A DNA stretch of 64,000 bases from Elymus sibiricus (GCA_039707655.1 CM077665.1:139563148-139627147), one strand, 5' to 3'. Positions 33,715 to 45,077 are shown, counted from the stretch's first letter. Made by a program: numbers and translations. Notes: generated by a model not told the origin, from the sequence alone.

Positions 33715-36700
33715 ATGGCCGACAACGATGAGGCCGGCGGTTCGGGCAAGCCATTCTGGGAGCTGTCCCAGGAGATGGAGGAAGAACCTCACCGCTATGA
33801 GGACACCGCGGAAGACACCGATCCCGACTACACAACCCCTAGTGGCGTCGGGGATGACACCACTGATGGTGCCGCCGGGGATGCCACCACTGATGATGGC
33901 AGCGAACGCACAGATGGCAGCCAACCGAAGAGGCAACGGAAGGACCGGCGCCCGAACGTGCTCGGCACCGTCAAGGAGGAATTTACTGAAGTGTACTCCA
34001 GTGGGCATCCAACGGCGCCCAAAGAATTAGTCGGTGGGTACGCGGGACAACTCGGGTGCATTCTCCGGAGCACCGTCTCGATCAACACCGAGAACCTAAG
34101 GCATCATGACCGAGGGAATTTGCGCAACCTCCTCTTCACGAAGCTGCACGAACGATACAAGTTCCCCGGTGACTTCGCAAACACACGCCTCTCAGGGAAT
34201 AAAGTGAACAGTGCCGCCCTCACGAAGATGAGTACGGCCCTGGCTACTTGGAGAGCCGCGGTGAAGAGAAGGATTCTAAGAGGTGATAGTTATGAGAAGA
34301 TCAAGGAGACAAATCCTTCGATCAGCGAAGCTGACTACCTGGAGTTCAAGATCAAGTGTGAGAGCAACGCATCCGCGGAATCAAGTCAGTGGGGGAAAGA
34401 TTTGCGGGACTTGAACTTAGGGGTCCACAAACTCGGTCCCGGCGGTTACAGAGTGGCGGAACCTAAATTGGACAAGGCCTACCACCCCTCTTCGATAAAT
34501 ACCATGAAAAGCAGACCAGGAACTATGTCAGGGCCCGGTACAAGGTGGACCCGGTAACAAAGGAGCTTACCACGGATCCGAAGGTGAAGGAGCTTGAGCG
34601 TGTTCTGGTAAGGAATACACCCCCGCGTAATTAGCTCCATATGGTTGCATTCTAATTAATGAAGCCAAATTTCTAAATGGTTCACGTTCCTTCCGCAGGA
34701 AACTGAAAGCAGTAGCGCGGGGTCTCAGAGCTCCCCGTCTGCCCCTTGGGACACCACTTTAAATAGGGCGTTGAACGTAATGAAACACAAGGATAAGTTC
34801 AGTAAGCCGTCATCAGCTGGTCGTGTGGCCGGCGAAGGCTTGTCCACGAAATGGTCGGAATACTATAAGGCTGGGCGAAAGGAGAGAAAGACCAGCTCGG
34901 AAAGCCAGGAGCGCGAGGTTAAAGAACTCAAGGCACAAGTGGCACGGATTCCGGAGATAGTCCAAGAGCAAGTGCGAGACCAACTGGGAGCGACGATCAC
35001 CACCATTATGCCTTCCTTGCTTGAGGGGCTGCGGGGGTGGATTGCGGGCGGCCAACAGGGACCGCCCTCGATTCCCAGCTTCACGGGCAGCAACTCGCAC
35101 AACGCGCCGGCATTGGTGTCTCCGGCGGAGGCGGCATTGGTGTCTCCGGCGTCGGCGCCGGTATTGGAGCTTAATGCACCCGGGTGTGGGAAGAATACGC
35201 CGGCCGGCACCTCGGCAGCAAGCGGCCCCACCATCACTTGCACGCCCGCCATTGGCGGTGCCTCGACATTAACCGAGCTCGACGCCATCGCGGTAACTAA
35301 GCCTCGGCCGATGACTTCATCTCCTTGCCTTTGACTGGGCATCCCTGACGCCCTACATGTTTTCGCAGGGCGCCGCCAACGTTCCATGCACTCTCCTGCA
35401 CTTCATGGACGGCGAGTTGATCGATGTCGCCAAGGCCAAAATCGTTGAACCGGGCAACTGCGTGTTCCACGGTAATCCGATGCCACCCACCGTGTATAGG
35501 GTTCAACTGGTTCGGGTGCTGCGGGGCTGCGACGACTTGTTACCTCCGTATCGACCCTCTGGGGCTGACGAAGATGATGTGATGACCCTCAGCGCCTGCT
35601 TAAACTGGTCCATGCTTTGGCCGAAGAGCCAGATTCGTTTGGGGGCGGGGGACACCACCCCACAGACAACACCGCCAGTCGTGCCGGTGCCAAGCCATGG
35701 CAAGACCGCCGCAACGCTACCGCCGTCAGCTGATCCAGACATGCATATGGCACAGGATCCGGACGACGACGACGGTACATTTTCCAACGTCGATAAGTAC
35801 ATCAACGAACATGGGTACGGTGACGAATTCTTGGGGCCTCCTTCTCAAGAACCCAACCCTGCAAAAGACGATCGCGATCTAGCTGGTACCACGGAGAAAC
35901 CCAATTGCAACAGGCGTCGTCTGTTCAGTTCTCAGGAGACGCCTCCAGCTGCCGCCTTCACCGAGACTCAAATAGCCGAGGTGCGAAATATTATCAACCC
36001 CAACACACTCAAGAAGGTGGTCTCTGAGCAGAACTCGATCCCATTACAGCAGAAGAAGCAGAAGGGACGGAAAATAAAAAATAACAAGGGTGCGAGCCAG
36101 CCGGCACCGAGTACGATCCGTGCTCAGGACAGGCCACCAATACCTAAGGATATCTCGAGGAGGGTGCATGTGGCGGGTAGGCCGATGCTACCGACTAATC
36201 TGCTCAATGCTGCAACCGGTGCTATGCGGAGTCTGCATGACGGTGTTCTTTCTATGGAGAAGCGGCGTCTCTCCGAGAATGATGTGGCATACCCGGTTTT
36301 CGTGGCCAAGGTGCCAGAGGGAAAGGGCTTTGTCGATAGCACCATCGGGCGTATGATCGTCCTGCGGTTTGATGACATCTTCGCTATGTTTAACCTTTAT
36401 CCGCTGCACTACACCTTCATTCGGCTATTTTCGCTCAGTATGGAGATGCGGATCATTAGAGACAAGACCCCGGACATCGTGATAGTCGACCCCTTCTACA
36501 TGCGTGCCAAGATCTTGGGCAGTGCTGGGGACTGGCAAGTCGCGAGTTCATACCTCGAAGGCGTCATTCTGGCGAACCCAGATAAGGATAACTTCCTCGT
36601 GCCTTACTTTTCCGAGTAAGTCATCCCCTCACCGCCCCGTAACATATGATTTCTTAGATTCGATCGTTCTTTTTTTTTCTAACATTCCGTGTTTTGTGCA

Positions 36701-37278
36701 GTGACACACATTGCACACTCATCCTCTTAAGCCCGAAATATTCCATGGCCACGTATTTCGACTCGGACCGTCAGTCGAAGAAAGACTACACAAATATCAA
36801 GAAAGTTCTTGATGATGCTCTCCCCGGCTACGCCAAATCTGGAGGCACCTTCAGGAGGCCAATTTGTAGGTACGGCAAGCACGTGTTCACCCACGTAACG
36901 ACGTTCCCCTGCGTCAAGCAGCCGCCTGGCAGTCAGAAGGATGCCTACTACGCCCTCCATCACATGCGGGCGATCGTACGGAACCATCATCACCTTATGC
37001 TACCAAATAATCTCAAAGAATGGGCCGCACGCTTGTTGGCAATCCAGGACGAGGACATCAGACAAGAATTCTTTCGCATCCAGTTGGAGTTTGCGGAAAT
37101 CATCTATCAAGATGTCCTTCGTACCTCGGGGCAGTTCTACCTCAACTATCAACCGTCCAACAGTGAAATAGAAACAACGCTACAAATGCAGGCTGAGAAC
37201 GACCGCACATTCATGACCATCACGAAAGACGGCGGCTTCATCCACGCTCCGGTCCCTGAGTCGAGTCGAAAGTATTGA
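33715..37278 (+). pseudogene. CACTA partner protein: En/Spm-type domain fused to Ulp1-like protease domain; one frameshift
   Basis: Four exons fit: 33715-34607, 34699-35292, 35369-36615, 36702-37278, all GT-AG, about 1,103 residues if one missing base is allowed. Exon 1 has an acidic start (MADNDEAGGSGKPFWELSQE), a KRQRK basic patch, and a plant transposase (Ptta/En/Spm) type domain (RGNLRNLLFTKLHERYKFP to GPGGYR). Near 34480-34494 the frame shifts by -1; homology resumes as FDKYHEKQTRNYVRARYKVD. Exon 2 has a coiled stretch (EREVKELKAQVARIPEIVQE). Exon 3 starts with a DUF8039-like block (VPCTLLHFMDGELIDVAKAK). Exon 4 is Ulp1-like: HCTLILLSPKY holds the His; QPPGSQKDAYY holds Gln (about 985), but Asp stands where the catalytic Cys is expected (about 992). 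It probably binds subterminal repeats; that is inference. Confidence 0.8.
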
Positions 37279-37520
37279 TGCTATGTAGTTCTGAAATATC
37301 GATTAGCTCATGTTGTAATTAAACTTTAATGAACTTGTATGTCTCTTTAGTTTGGACAGTCGTTCAACTTATATGTAATCGATGCTATTTATTAGTAGGA
37401 CCACGAATCGTGCTATTAATGTGTTGCTTTTCTCTTCCGATCCTTTTGTTGCATACTTATATATTGCTTATATATTATCTGTGAATTGCTACTAACGTTT
37501 TGTTTGTCTAGTGCATAGAG
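37279..37520 (+). other. Spacer or intron between partner gene and small ORF
   Basis: About 240 bp of T-rich DNA ending in the acceptor-like TTTGTCTAG at 37503-37511. The small ORF may therefore be a terminal exon, with its 5' exon upstream. Confidence 0.4.
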
Positions 37521-37772
37521 ATGCCGTCGTATGTCGTGTACAAGGGTGAGGTTCCCAGAGTCTACGACGACTGGGAGGAGTGTCGGAGACAGGTTCACCG
37601 TTTCAGCGGTAACAGTTACAAAGGGTACACCACTAGGGTGGAGGCGGAAGCTAGATACGCGCGCTATCTAGCGGGACAGAGGAGGGAGTGGAGGAGGAAC
37701 CGGATGAAGATCAGTTTCATCGCGATGATGCTCATCGTGACCGCAACCCTCTTCTATGTGATGGTAGTTTAG
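37521..37772 (+). CDS. Small protein: RNase H1-type hybrid-binding domain plus C-terminal membrane segment
   Basis: An intact 83-codon frame. Residues about 3-52 (YVVYKGEVPRVYDDWEECRR, then VHRFSGNSYKGYTTRVEAEA) match the N-terminal hybrid-binding domain of RNase H1, also called the caulimovirus viroplasmin domain: the YxVxKG start, a Trp in DW, Cys-x3-V, FSGN-x-YKGY and the Thr-x-x-EA helix are all present. A basic stretch (RREWRRNRMK) follows, and about residues 64-83 are strongly hydrophobic, enough for one membrane span with the tail out. There is no RNase H catalytic domain. It lies just inside the CACTA 3' end. The family binds RNA-DNA hybrids or double-stranded RNA; its use by a transposon is unknown. 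Upstream TGCATAGAG is in frame, so the ORF may be longer through splicing. Confidence 0.75.
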   Translation: MPSYVVYKGEVPRVYDDWEECRRQVHRFSGNSYKGYTTRVEAEARYARYLAGQRREWRRNRMKISFIAMMLIVTATLFYVMVV

Positions 37773-38020
37773 ATATCGACTTGTAATGTGAAGACAAACT
37801 CGCTACTCGCGGTCTCGAGACTTGTAATGTTCTAACTTTGTTTGGTATTTTGAATTCGGAGACTAATATGATGAATTGTATTCGGGGACTAATCTTCTAT
37901 TGTATTCGATAAATCTGCTGTTTATATGTTGTGCTGTTTATATTCTGTGCTGTAATGTATTTTGTAACCTGTGCAAATATCAGAAAAGCAAAAAAACATA
38001 ATTCCTAATATTCATAGTAG
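37773..38020 (+). other. 3' UTR region of the CACTA third ORF
   Basis: T/G-rich noncoding DNA with TGTAAT and TATTGTATTCG-type signals leading into the 3' subterminal repeats. Confidence 0.4.
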
Positions 38021-38350
38021 TGGCGCACCATATTGCACTTTAGTGGCGCACATAGATAAACACCCCAGTGGAGCATTATCTAAAATTGTGCCATTAGTAA
38101 ACGAGAGCACAAGGTACACGTGGCCCCTTGGAGTAATAGCAGTGGCGCACTTCTGGGCCTAGTAATGGCGCACTTTAGGTGCGCCATTAGTGTCTGGGAT
38201 AGTAATGGCGCACCAGGTGGTGCGCCACTGTTATGTAGATTAACAGTGGCGCACCAGGCGTGCGCCATTACTATTTATTAGTAGTGGCGTGATAATAGTG
38301 GCGCACCTATAGTGCGCCATTAATAGCCAAAATAGGTGCGCCACTAACAA
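38021..38350. repeat. CACTA 3' subterminal repeats
   Basis: About eight units of AGTGGCGCACC/GGTGCGCCAC or AATGGCGCAC, several forming short hairpins, run up to the terminal repeat at 38354-38367. Confidence 0.88.
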
Positions 38351-38367
38351 CCTTTTTTCTAGTAGTG

Positions 38368-40104
38368 TGTATCTATAACAGGTTCACTAGCATGCAAAGT
38401 CCTATCATCATTCTTTTTCCTTTTGTTACTGGGACGACTAGGTGCATCAGTATTAATTCTCTGAGAATCTTGCTCAATTCTCTTTGGATGGCCCTCAGGA
38501 TACAAAGGTTCCTGAGTCATTTTACCACCTCTAGTCACAACTCTAACAGAATGATCATTGCTCTTACCATTCATCTCATTAAGCAAATCATTTTGTGCCT
38601 TAAGTACTTGTTCTACTTGAGTAGTTACCATGGAAGCATGTTTACTAATAAGCTTAAGATCATTGATAGTTCTACTCATATAATCTCCTAAGCGATCAAG
38701 CATGTAAGCATTATGTTTCAATTGTCTACTAACATAAGCATTGAAATTTTCTTGCTTAACAATAAAGTTATCAAACTCATCCAAGCATTGGCTAGCAGAC
38801 TTATTATAAGGAATATCACCTTCATCAAATCTACGGAGATAATTTACCTCTACTACCTGTGTCGGGGTATCAAGACCATGTATTTCTTCAATAGGTGGTA
38901 AATTCTTAACATCTTCAGCTTTAACACCTTTTTCTTTCATAGATTTCTTTGCCTCTTGCATATCTTCAGGACTGAATAGAATACCTCTTTTCTTCGGAAT
39001 GGGCTTTGGAGGTGGTTCGGGAATAGTCCAATCATTATCATTGCTCAATACATTATTCAATAGTAGTTCAGCTTGTTCAACAGTTCGTTCCCTGAAAACA
39101 CAACCATCACAACTATCTAGGTGGTCCCTAGAAGCATCGGTTAGTCCATTATAAAAGATATCAAGTATTTCGTTTTTCTTGAGAGGATGATCAGGCAAAG
39201 CATTAAGTAATTGGAGAAGCCTCCCCCAAGCTTGTGGGAGACTCTCTTCTTCAATTTGCACAAAGTTAAATATTTCCTGCAAGGCAGCTTTTTTCTTATG
39301 GGTAGGAAAATATTTTTTAGAGAAGTAATATATCATATCCTGGGGACTACGCACACAACTAGGAGCAAGAGAATTAAACCATATCTTAGCATCACCCTTT
39401 AATGAGAAAGGAAACAACTTAAGAATATAGTAATAACGAATTTTTTCCTCATGAGTAAATAGGGTGGCTATATCATTCAATTTAGTAAGATGTGCTACAA
39501 CAGTTTCAGATTCATAACCGTGGAAAGGATCAGATTCAACCAAAGTAATTAACTCAGGATCGACAAAGAATTCATAATCCTTATCAGTAGCAAATATAGG
39601 TGAAGTCACAAACTTAGGATCATATTGCATTCTAGCATTCAAAGATTTTTCCTTCCATTTGCATAGCAATTTCTTAAGATCATCTCTATCCTTACAAGCA
39701 AGGAAGTCCCTAGCTACCTCTCCCTCCATAACATAACCCTTAGGTATATTAGGCAATTCATATCTTGGAGAGCTAGGTCTAACAGGTGTCTCATACTGTT
39801 CAGTTTCAATAATTTCATCAGTTTTAGAAATATCATCAGTTTCAGCATTAACTCTAGCAATTTGTTCATCAAGAAATTCACCCAGTGGCACATTATTATC
39901 GAGCAAAGTATCATCATAAGCATCATGCATAGCAGAAGTGGCATCATCAATTGCTTGCGACATATCAGAATCAAGAGTAGGTGGTGGTGTCGCAAATTTA
40001 CTCATAACAAAAGGTGAATCAAGTGTAGAGCTAGATGGCAGTTCCTTACCTCCCCTCGTAGTAGAGGGATAGATCTTGGTTTTTGGGTCTTTCAGATTCT
40101 TCAT
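38368..40104 (-). pseudogene. Sabrina-like gag, open but cut by the CACTA insertion
   Basis: Start at ATG 40104-40102 (MKNLKDPKTKIYPSTTRGG), 80 bases after the 5' LTR and primer site. The retrotransposon gag domain is clear around AKIWFNSLAPSCVRSPQDMI, YFPTHKKKAALQEIFNFVQ and LTDASRDHLDSC. There is no stop until the CACTA junction at 38368. A Cys-rich zinc knuckle is not evident. Its frame continues into the protease fragment at 27685. Gag would form the particle that holds the element's RNA. Confidence 0.88.
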
Positions 40105-40147
40105 AGTGATCAACAGATATAAATCCCAAGTGACTCAGAGAATAGAG

Positions 40148-40172
40148 CTATGCTCCCCGGCAACGGCGCCAG
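40148..40172 (-). promoter_or_regulatory. Sabrina-like primer-binding site
   Basis: Minus-strand TGGCGCCGTTGCCGGGGA, the primer site usual in Triticeae Athila-type elements (I believe tRNA-Asp type), lies about 11 bases from the LTR. Confidence 0.8.
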
Positions 40173-40182
40173 AAAAAGGTCT

Positions 40183-41550
40183 TGATAACCCACAAGTATA
40201 GGGGATCCCAACAGTTTTCGAGGGTAGAGTATTCAACCCAAATTTATTGATTCGACACAAGGGGAGCCAAAGAATATTCTCGAGTATTAGTAGCTGAGTT
40301 GTCAATTCAACCACACCTGAAAGACTTAATATCTGCAGCAAAGTATTTAGTAGCAAAGTAGTATGGAAGTAACGGTAACGGTGGCAAAAGTAACAGTAAT
40401 GGTTTTGTAGCAATCGTAACAGTGGCAACAGAAAAGTAACTTAGCAAAGATCAATATGTGAAAAGCTCGTAGGCAATGGATCAGTGATGGATAATTATGT
40501 CGGATGGCATTCATCATGCAACGGTTATAACATAGGGTGACACAGAACTAACTCCAATTCATCAATGTAATGTAGGCATGTATTCCATATATAGTCATAC
40601 GTGCTTATGGAAAAGAACTTGCATGACATCTTTTGTCCTACCCTCCCGTGGCAGCGGGGTCCTAATGGAAACTAAGGGATATTAAGGCCTCCTTTTAATA
40701 GAGAACCAGACCAAAGCATTAGCACTTAGTGAATACATGAACTCCTCAAACTACGGTAATCACCGGAAAGAATCCCAGTTATTGTCACCCTGGGGGATGC
40801 GGATCATAACTCGTAATAGGTGTCTACAACTTGCAAGATAGGATCAAGAACACATATATATTCATGAAAACATAATAGGTTCAGATCTGAAATCATGGCA
40901 CTCGGGCCCTAGTGACAAGCATTAAGCATAGCAAAGTCATAGCAACATCAATCTCAGAACATAGTGGATACTAGGGATCAAACCCTAACAAAACTAACTC
41001 GATTACATGATAAATCTCATCCAACCCATCACCGTCCAGCAAGCCTACGATGGGATTACTCACGAACGGCGGAGAGCATCATGAAATTGGTGATGAAGGA
41101 TGGTTGGTGATGACGACGGCGTCGATTTCCCCTCTCCGGAGCCCAAAACGGACCCCAGATCTGCCCTCCCAAGGAAGAACAGGAGGTGGCGGCGGGTCCG
41201 TATCGTGAAACGCGATGAACTCTTCTCTCTAATTTTTTTCTCCCCGAATAGGTTTATATGGAGTTGGAGTTGAGGTCGGAGGAGCTGCAGGGGGGCGCCC
41301 CCCTGGCTTGTGGCCAATGGGTGGACCCCCTTTGGTTGATTCTTTCGCCAGTATTTTTTATTAATTCCAAAAATATTCTCCGTAAATTTTCAGGTCAATC
41401 CGAGAACTTTTATTTCTGCACAAAAATAACACCAAGGCAATTCTGCTGAAAACAGCGTCAGTCCGGGTTAGTTCCATTCAAATCATGCAAATTAGAGTCC
41501 AAAACAAGGGCAAAAGAGTTTGGAAAAGTAGATACGATGGAGACGTATCA
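40183..41550 (-). repeat. Sabrina-like 5' LTR
   Basis: A 1,368-bp LTR, minus orientation, matching 12681-14080 with scattered differences. Confidence 0.9.
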
Positions 41551-42205
41551 GCTGGCCAAATTGTTTCTTCTGTGCCCCAGTCGCTCGTTTGTTAGCAGCC
41601 GCGGCGCACACTTGCAGGCAACAAGAAGCTTCCACGTGATCCCTGGCCGACGTTTACTTTTCTATTTTTATTTCTGTTTTCAAATTTGATTTCAATTTTG
41701 AATTGCTCATATCATTTATGTTTTAAATCCAATTTGAGTGATTCCAATTGCTATAGTTTCAAAAAATTATGTAGTTTCTGTTAGATCCAAAAGTTTTCAC
41801 ATTTGAAGTTTTTAAATTTGAATTTAGGCACATTTGCTTTAAATCCTAGCTTGTTAATAACTTTTATTTAAAAATAGTTTTTAGTTAATTCTTTTTGCTA
41901 CTGTTTTGTTTTTGTTTGTTTTATCTAGTGAAACAACAAAATTTATTTTTGATAAGTATTTTAGATTTTTAAAAATCAGATTCAAACCTGAACCTATTGG
42001 GCTAAGTAATTGTTATTTTATTTTAAAAAGTAATTCTTTTTGTCACTTTAATCAAATTGAACTAAAGTTTCTGTTTGTTAATAGAAATAAAATTTATGAA
42101 ATAATTAAAAAATATATTAATTTTAACTTGTAATTAGTTTAGGACATAACTTTGCTTATAGAAAATTTGTTTCCTTTTGTTAACTGAACTTTTGATAAAA
42201 TACTT
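41551..42205 (+). mobile_element. Element H, LTR piece 3 of 4
   Basis: Starts at TSD copy gctgg. The AT-rich text continues the H LTR from 12680. It ends where element B's truncated 5' LTR begins. The AT-rich frame 41906-42133 is not treated as a gene. Confidence 0.6.
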
Positions 42206-42469
42206 TCTCTATCAAGATTTAATCCTTGCAAGTAACAAGTTCAAGGGGCTTGACAACCCTCTTGTCCGCGTTGGGGGCAAATGTTTGGTTTTGTGTGTGT
42301 AGGTGCTATTGAAAGGAGTTTGCTTGGTTCTCCTGTTGGATCGATAACTTTGGTTCTCACTAAGGGAAATACTTATCTCTGTGCTGCATCTCCTCTCCTC
42401 TTCAGGGAAAATCCCAACGCAGCTCACACGTAGGGGGAAGAATTTCCGGCGTCGTTGCCGGGGAGACAT
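42206..42469 (+). mobile_element. Element B: 5' LTR stub and primer site
   Basis: From TCTCTATCAAG the sequence matches the end of B's own 3' LTR (61710-61943) and of element G. The LTR ends at about 42435; a decayed primer site CCGGCGTCGTTGCCGGGG follows (42446-42463). The first 1.3 kb of this LTR and the left TSD are missing. Element A begins at 42470 after gacat. Confidence 0.7.
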
Positions 42470-44097
42470 TGATACGTCTCCAATGTCTCGATAATTTATG
42501 AAGTATTCATGCCATGATTGCCTATGTTTACAATACTTTTATATGGTTTTGACACACTTTATATGATTTATTTAGAACTAACCCGGACTGGCGCTGTTTT
42601 CAGCAGAATTACCGTGGTGTTGTTTTTGTGCAGAAAATGAAAGTTCTCGGAATCGCCCGAAACTTTTTTATGATTTTTTCTGGAGAAAATAAGAAATACT
42701 GGAGCGAAGAACCACCGGAGGGGAGCCACCCGTGGGGCACAATTCATCAGGGCGGGACCCCCCCAGGTTGCGCGTGATTCCAACGCTGAAAAATCCTATA
42801 AATCCCAGAAACCCCATAAATAAACAAAGACTCTCCGTTCCACCGCTGCAACTCTCGGTATCGACGAAAAACCAATCTGGAGACGTTCTTGTACCCTGCC
42901 GGAGAGGGGAAACCATCACGGGTGGCCATCTTCATCATCCCGTTGGAGGCCATGACGAGGAGGGAGTAGTTCACCCTCGGGGCAGAGGGTATGTACCAGT
43001 AGCTATGTGTTCAATCTCTCTCTCTCTCTCTCTCTCTCTCGTGTTCTTGAGATGTCACGATCTTGATGTATCACGGACTTTGTTAATATAGCCGGATCAT
43101 ATGATTTTATTCCCTTGCTATCATGTTGTGATGAATTGAATCTTTACCTATGAGATCTCGTTATGTTGGATTGAATATTTTGGTTTGAGAACACTTGATG
43201 TACGTCCTGTGTGGGATACCCATAGTGACATTGGGGTATTCTATTTATTCACTTGATATATGTTGAGGCATCAACTTGCGGATTCTGGTGACCTTGGGGA
43301 TCTATGCATAGGGGTTGATTGCACGTTTTCATACCACGTTCTCCGATAGAAATCTTGGGGTGCTCCTTGAAGTTCTTTGTGTTGGATTGAATATGATAGA
43401 CCTGAAATGGTTTGATGCATGTTGTATAATTTACCCACTGATACTTGAGGTGACACTGGAGTATCTAGGTGACATTAGGGTTGATTGATATGTATCATTA
43501 GTGTTGTTCTAGTACGAACTCTAGGGCTGTTTGTGACACTTTTAGGAATAGCCCAAAAGATTGATTGGAAAGAATAACTTTGAGGTGGTTGTACTACCTA
43601 CACCGATTTCATCTTATTGTTCTCCGCTAGATAGGAACTGTGGAGTGATTCTTTGCTGCACGTTGAGGGATGATCATATGATTCAACTATGTTAGCATTG
43701 TTGGGAGATTGCACTAGTGAAAGTATGAACCCTAGGCCTTATTTCCAAGCATTTATACAACGTTTTGCTCGCTGTTTTCCACTTGATACCTTGTTATTTT
43801 TATATTTTTAGATTACAAAAACCTATATCTACCTTCCATATTGCACTTGTATCACCATCTCTTCGCCGAACTAGTGCACCTATACAATTTGCCATTGTAT
43901 TGGGTGTGTTGGGGACACAAGAGATTTCTTATATTTGATTGCAGGGTTGTTTGAGAGAGTACATATTCATCATACACCTCCCACGGATTGATAAACCTTA
44001 GGTCATCCACTTGAGAGAAAATTGCTACTGTCCTACAAAACTCTGCACTTGGAGGCCCAACAAATTCTACAAGAATAAAGTTGCGTAGTAGACATCA
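42470..44097 (+). repeat. Element A 5' LTR
   Basis: The 1,628-bp LTR begins TGATACGTCTCCAATG and ends GTAGTAGACATCA. A TC microsatellite lies at about 43016-43040. Confidence 0.8.
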
Positions 44098-44107
44098 AGC
44101 CGTTTTC

Positions 44108-44125
44108 TGGCGCCGTTGCCAGGGA
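44108..44125 (+). promoter_or_regulatory. Element A primer-binding site
   Basis: TGGCGCCGTTGCCAGGGA, ten bases after the LTR, one change from the consensus. Confidence 0.8.
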
Positions 44126-44221
44126 GGTGAGTGCTTGAAGGTATATCTTTAGATCTTGCAATTAAATCTTTTAGTTTCTTGTTTTTCACTAGTTTGGTTT
44201 TATAAAAGAAAACTACAAAAA

Positions 44222-45007
44222 ATGGAGTTTAGGTTGCCTCAATTGCTTCGTCTTTTTAATGTCTTTCGTGAAAATGATGGTTTGGAAAATTGTGCTCAAT
44301 TGGTAGAGGAAGATTTTATGAAAATACTTAATGAGAATTCCTTGAATGATGAGCATGATTGCAATGTTGCTAGCATGAATTCTCTGAATATCCATAATGC
44401 TAATGATATGCAAAGCCACAAGCTTGGGGATGCTATATTTGATGAAGATGATATTTTTAGTCCCCCAAGTTTTGATGAGCAAATTTATTATGATGATGGC
44501 ATGCCTCCTATCTATGATGACTATGATGATGACATGTATGCAATAAAGAGTGATAGTAACCATGAAACTTGTCATCATGATTTTAATATTGAATGTGGTT
44601 ATGTCAATCATGTATCTCATGATAGTTATTTTGTTGAGTTTGCCCCCCCTACAATGAATGATAAGGAAATTGCTTATGTGGCCAGTAATAAATTTTCTAT
44701 GCTTGTAGATCATGAAAAGAATGCTTTATGTGATATTTATATTGTGAAATTCCTTCATGATGCTACTGAAAATTATTATGAGGGAGGAACATATGCTTGT
44801 AGGAATTGCAATAATATCAAGTTTCCTCTCTATGTGTTCAAAGTTTTGAAGTCATGCTTGTTTTGCCTTCCTATGCTAGTTTATTCTTGTTCCCATAAAT
44901 TGTTTGCTCACAAAATCCCTATGCATAGGAAGTGGGTTAGACTTAAATTTGTTTGTCATGAGATTCATGATGATCTCTTTCATGTTTCAATTACTATTCC
45001 TATGTGA
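44222..45007 (+). CDS. Element A ORF, unknown acidic protein of a non-autonomous retroelement
   Basis: An open frame of 261 codons starts MEFRLPQLLRLFNVFREND soon after the primer site, where gag would lie. It is Asp/Glu/Asn/His rich in the middle (DEDDIFSPPSFDEQIYYDDG) and ends with several Cys and the motif IPMHRKWVRLK. There is no gag, protease or polymerase motif. The ORF of element C ends with a similar MPMHRKRVRLR, and both are followed by the same stem-loop, so the two are related. Function unknown; being open, it may still be translated. Confidence 0.6.
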   Translation: MEFRLPQLLRLFNVFRENDGLENCAQLVEEDFMKILNENSLNDEHDCNVASMNSLNIHNANDMQSHKLGDAIFDEDDIFSPPSFDEQIYYDDGMPPIYDDYDDDMYAIKSDSNHETCHHDFNIECGYVNHVSHDSYFVEFAPPTMNDKEIAYVASNKFSMLVDHEKNALCDIYIVKFLHDATENYYEGGTYACRNCNNIKFPLYVFKVLKSCLFCLPMLVYSCSHKLFAHKIPMHRKWVRLKFVCHEIHDDLFHVSITIPM

Positions 45008-45057
45008 GCATCATTGAAATCATCATGCGTAGCTAAAAGGCTTTAAAGAAAAGCGCT

Positions 45058-45077
45058 TGTTGGGAGACAACCCAACA
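45058..45077 (+). other. Conserved post-ORF stem-loop (element A)
   Basis: TGTTGGG and CCCAACA pair perfectly around the loop AGACAA, 51 bases after the ORF stop, preceded by GGCTTTAAAGAAAAGCGC. Confidence 0.7.

Larger units (their letters stand above)
27686..38367 (+). mobile_element. CACTA (En/Spm) transposon, near-complete, inserted in Sabrina-like gag-pro
   Basis: The ends are CACTACTAGAAAAA and its exact inverse, with 3-bp TSD tgt at 27683-27685 and 38368-38370. Subterminal regions are packed with GGCGCACC/GGTGCGCC inverted units. It carries TNP2 (28620-32165), a four-exon partner gene (33715-37278) and a small third ORF (37521-37772). A third block of subterminal units lies in its middle (32385-32545). 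The transposase frame is intact; the partner gene has one frameshift. Confidence 0.95.
12681..41550 (-). mobile_element. Sabrina-like Athila-type gypsy element, minus strand, with two nested insertions
   Basis: In plus-strand order: 3' LTR (12681-14080), internal 3' region split by Angela (14092-22832), ORF3, internal LTR-like promoter, protease, CACTA insertion (27686-38367), gag, primer site, 5' LTR (40183-41550). The TSD is gccgg against gctgg, one mismatch. The gag-protease frame would be open across the CACTA site, but no reverse transcriptase, RNase H or integrase is present, so the element was non-autonomous before it was hit. Family name from memory of the LTR and gag. Confidence 0.85.

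Noticed and set aside
37521..37772. A functional RNase H gene
   Set aside because: Only the hybrid-binding motif is present; no catalytic RNase H domain follows.
41906..42133. 75-codon AT-rich frame
   Set aside because: Lies in an AT-rich part of the H LTR; no domain and strongly biased composition.
42470..44097. Solo LTR inserted in element B
   Set aside because: A solo LTR should be followed by gacat; instead a primer site and an ORF follow, so it is a true 5' LTR.
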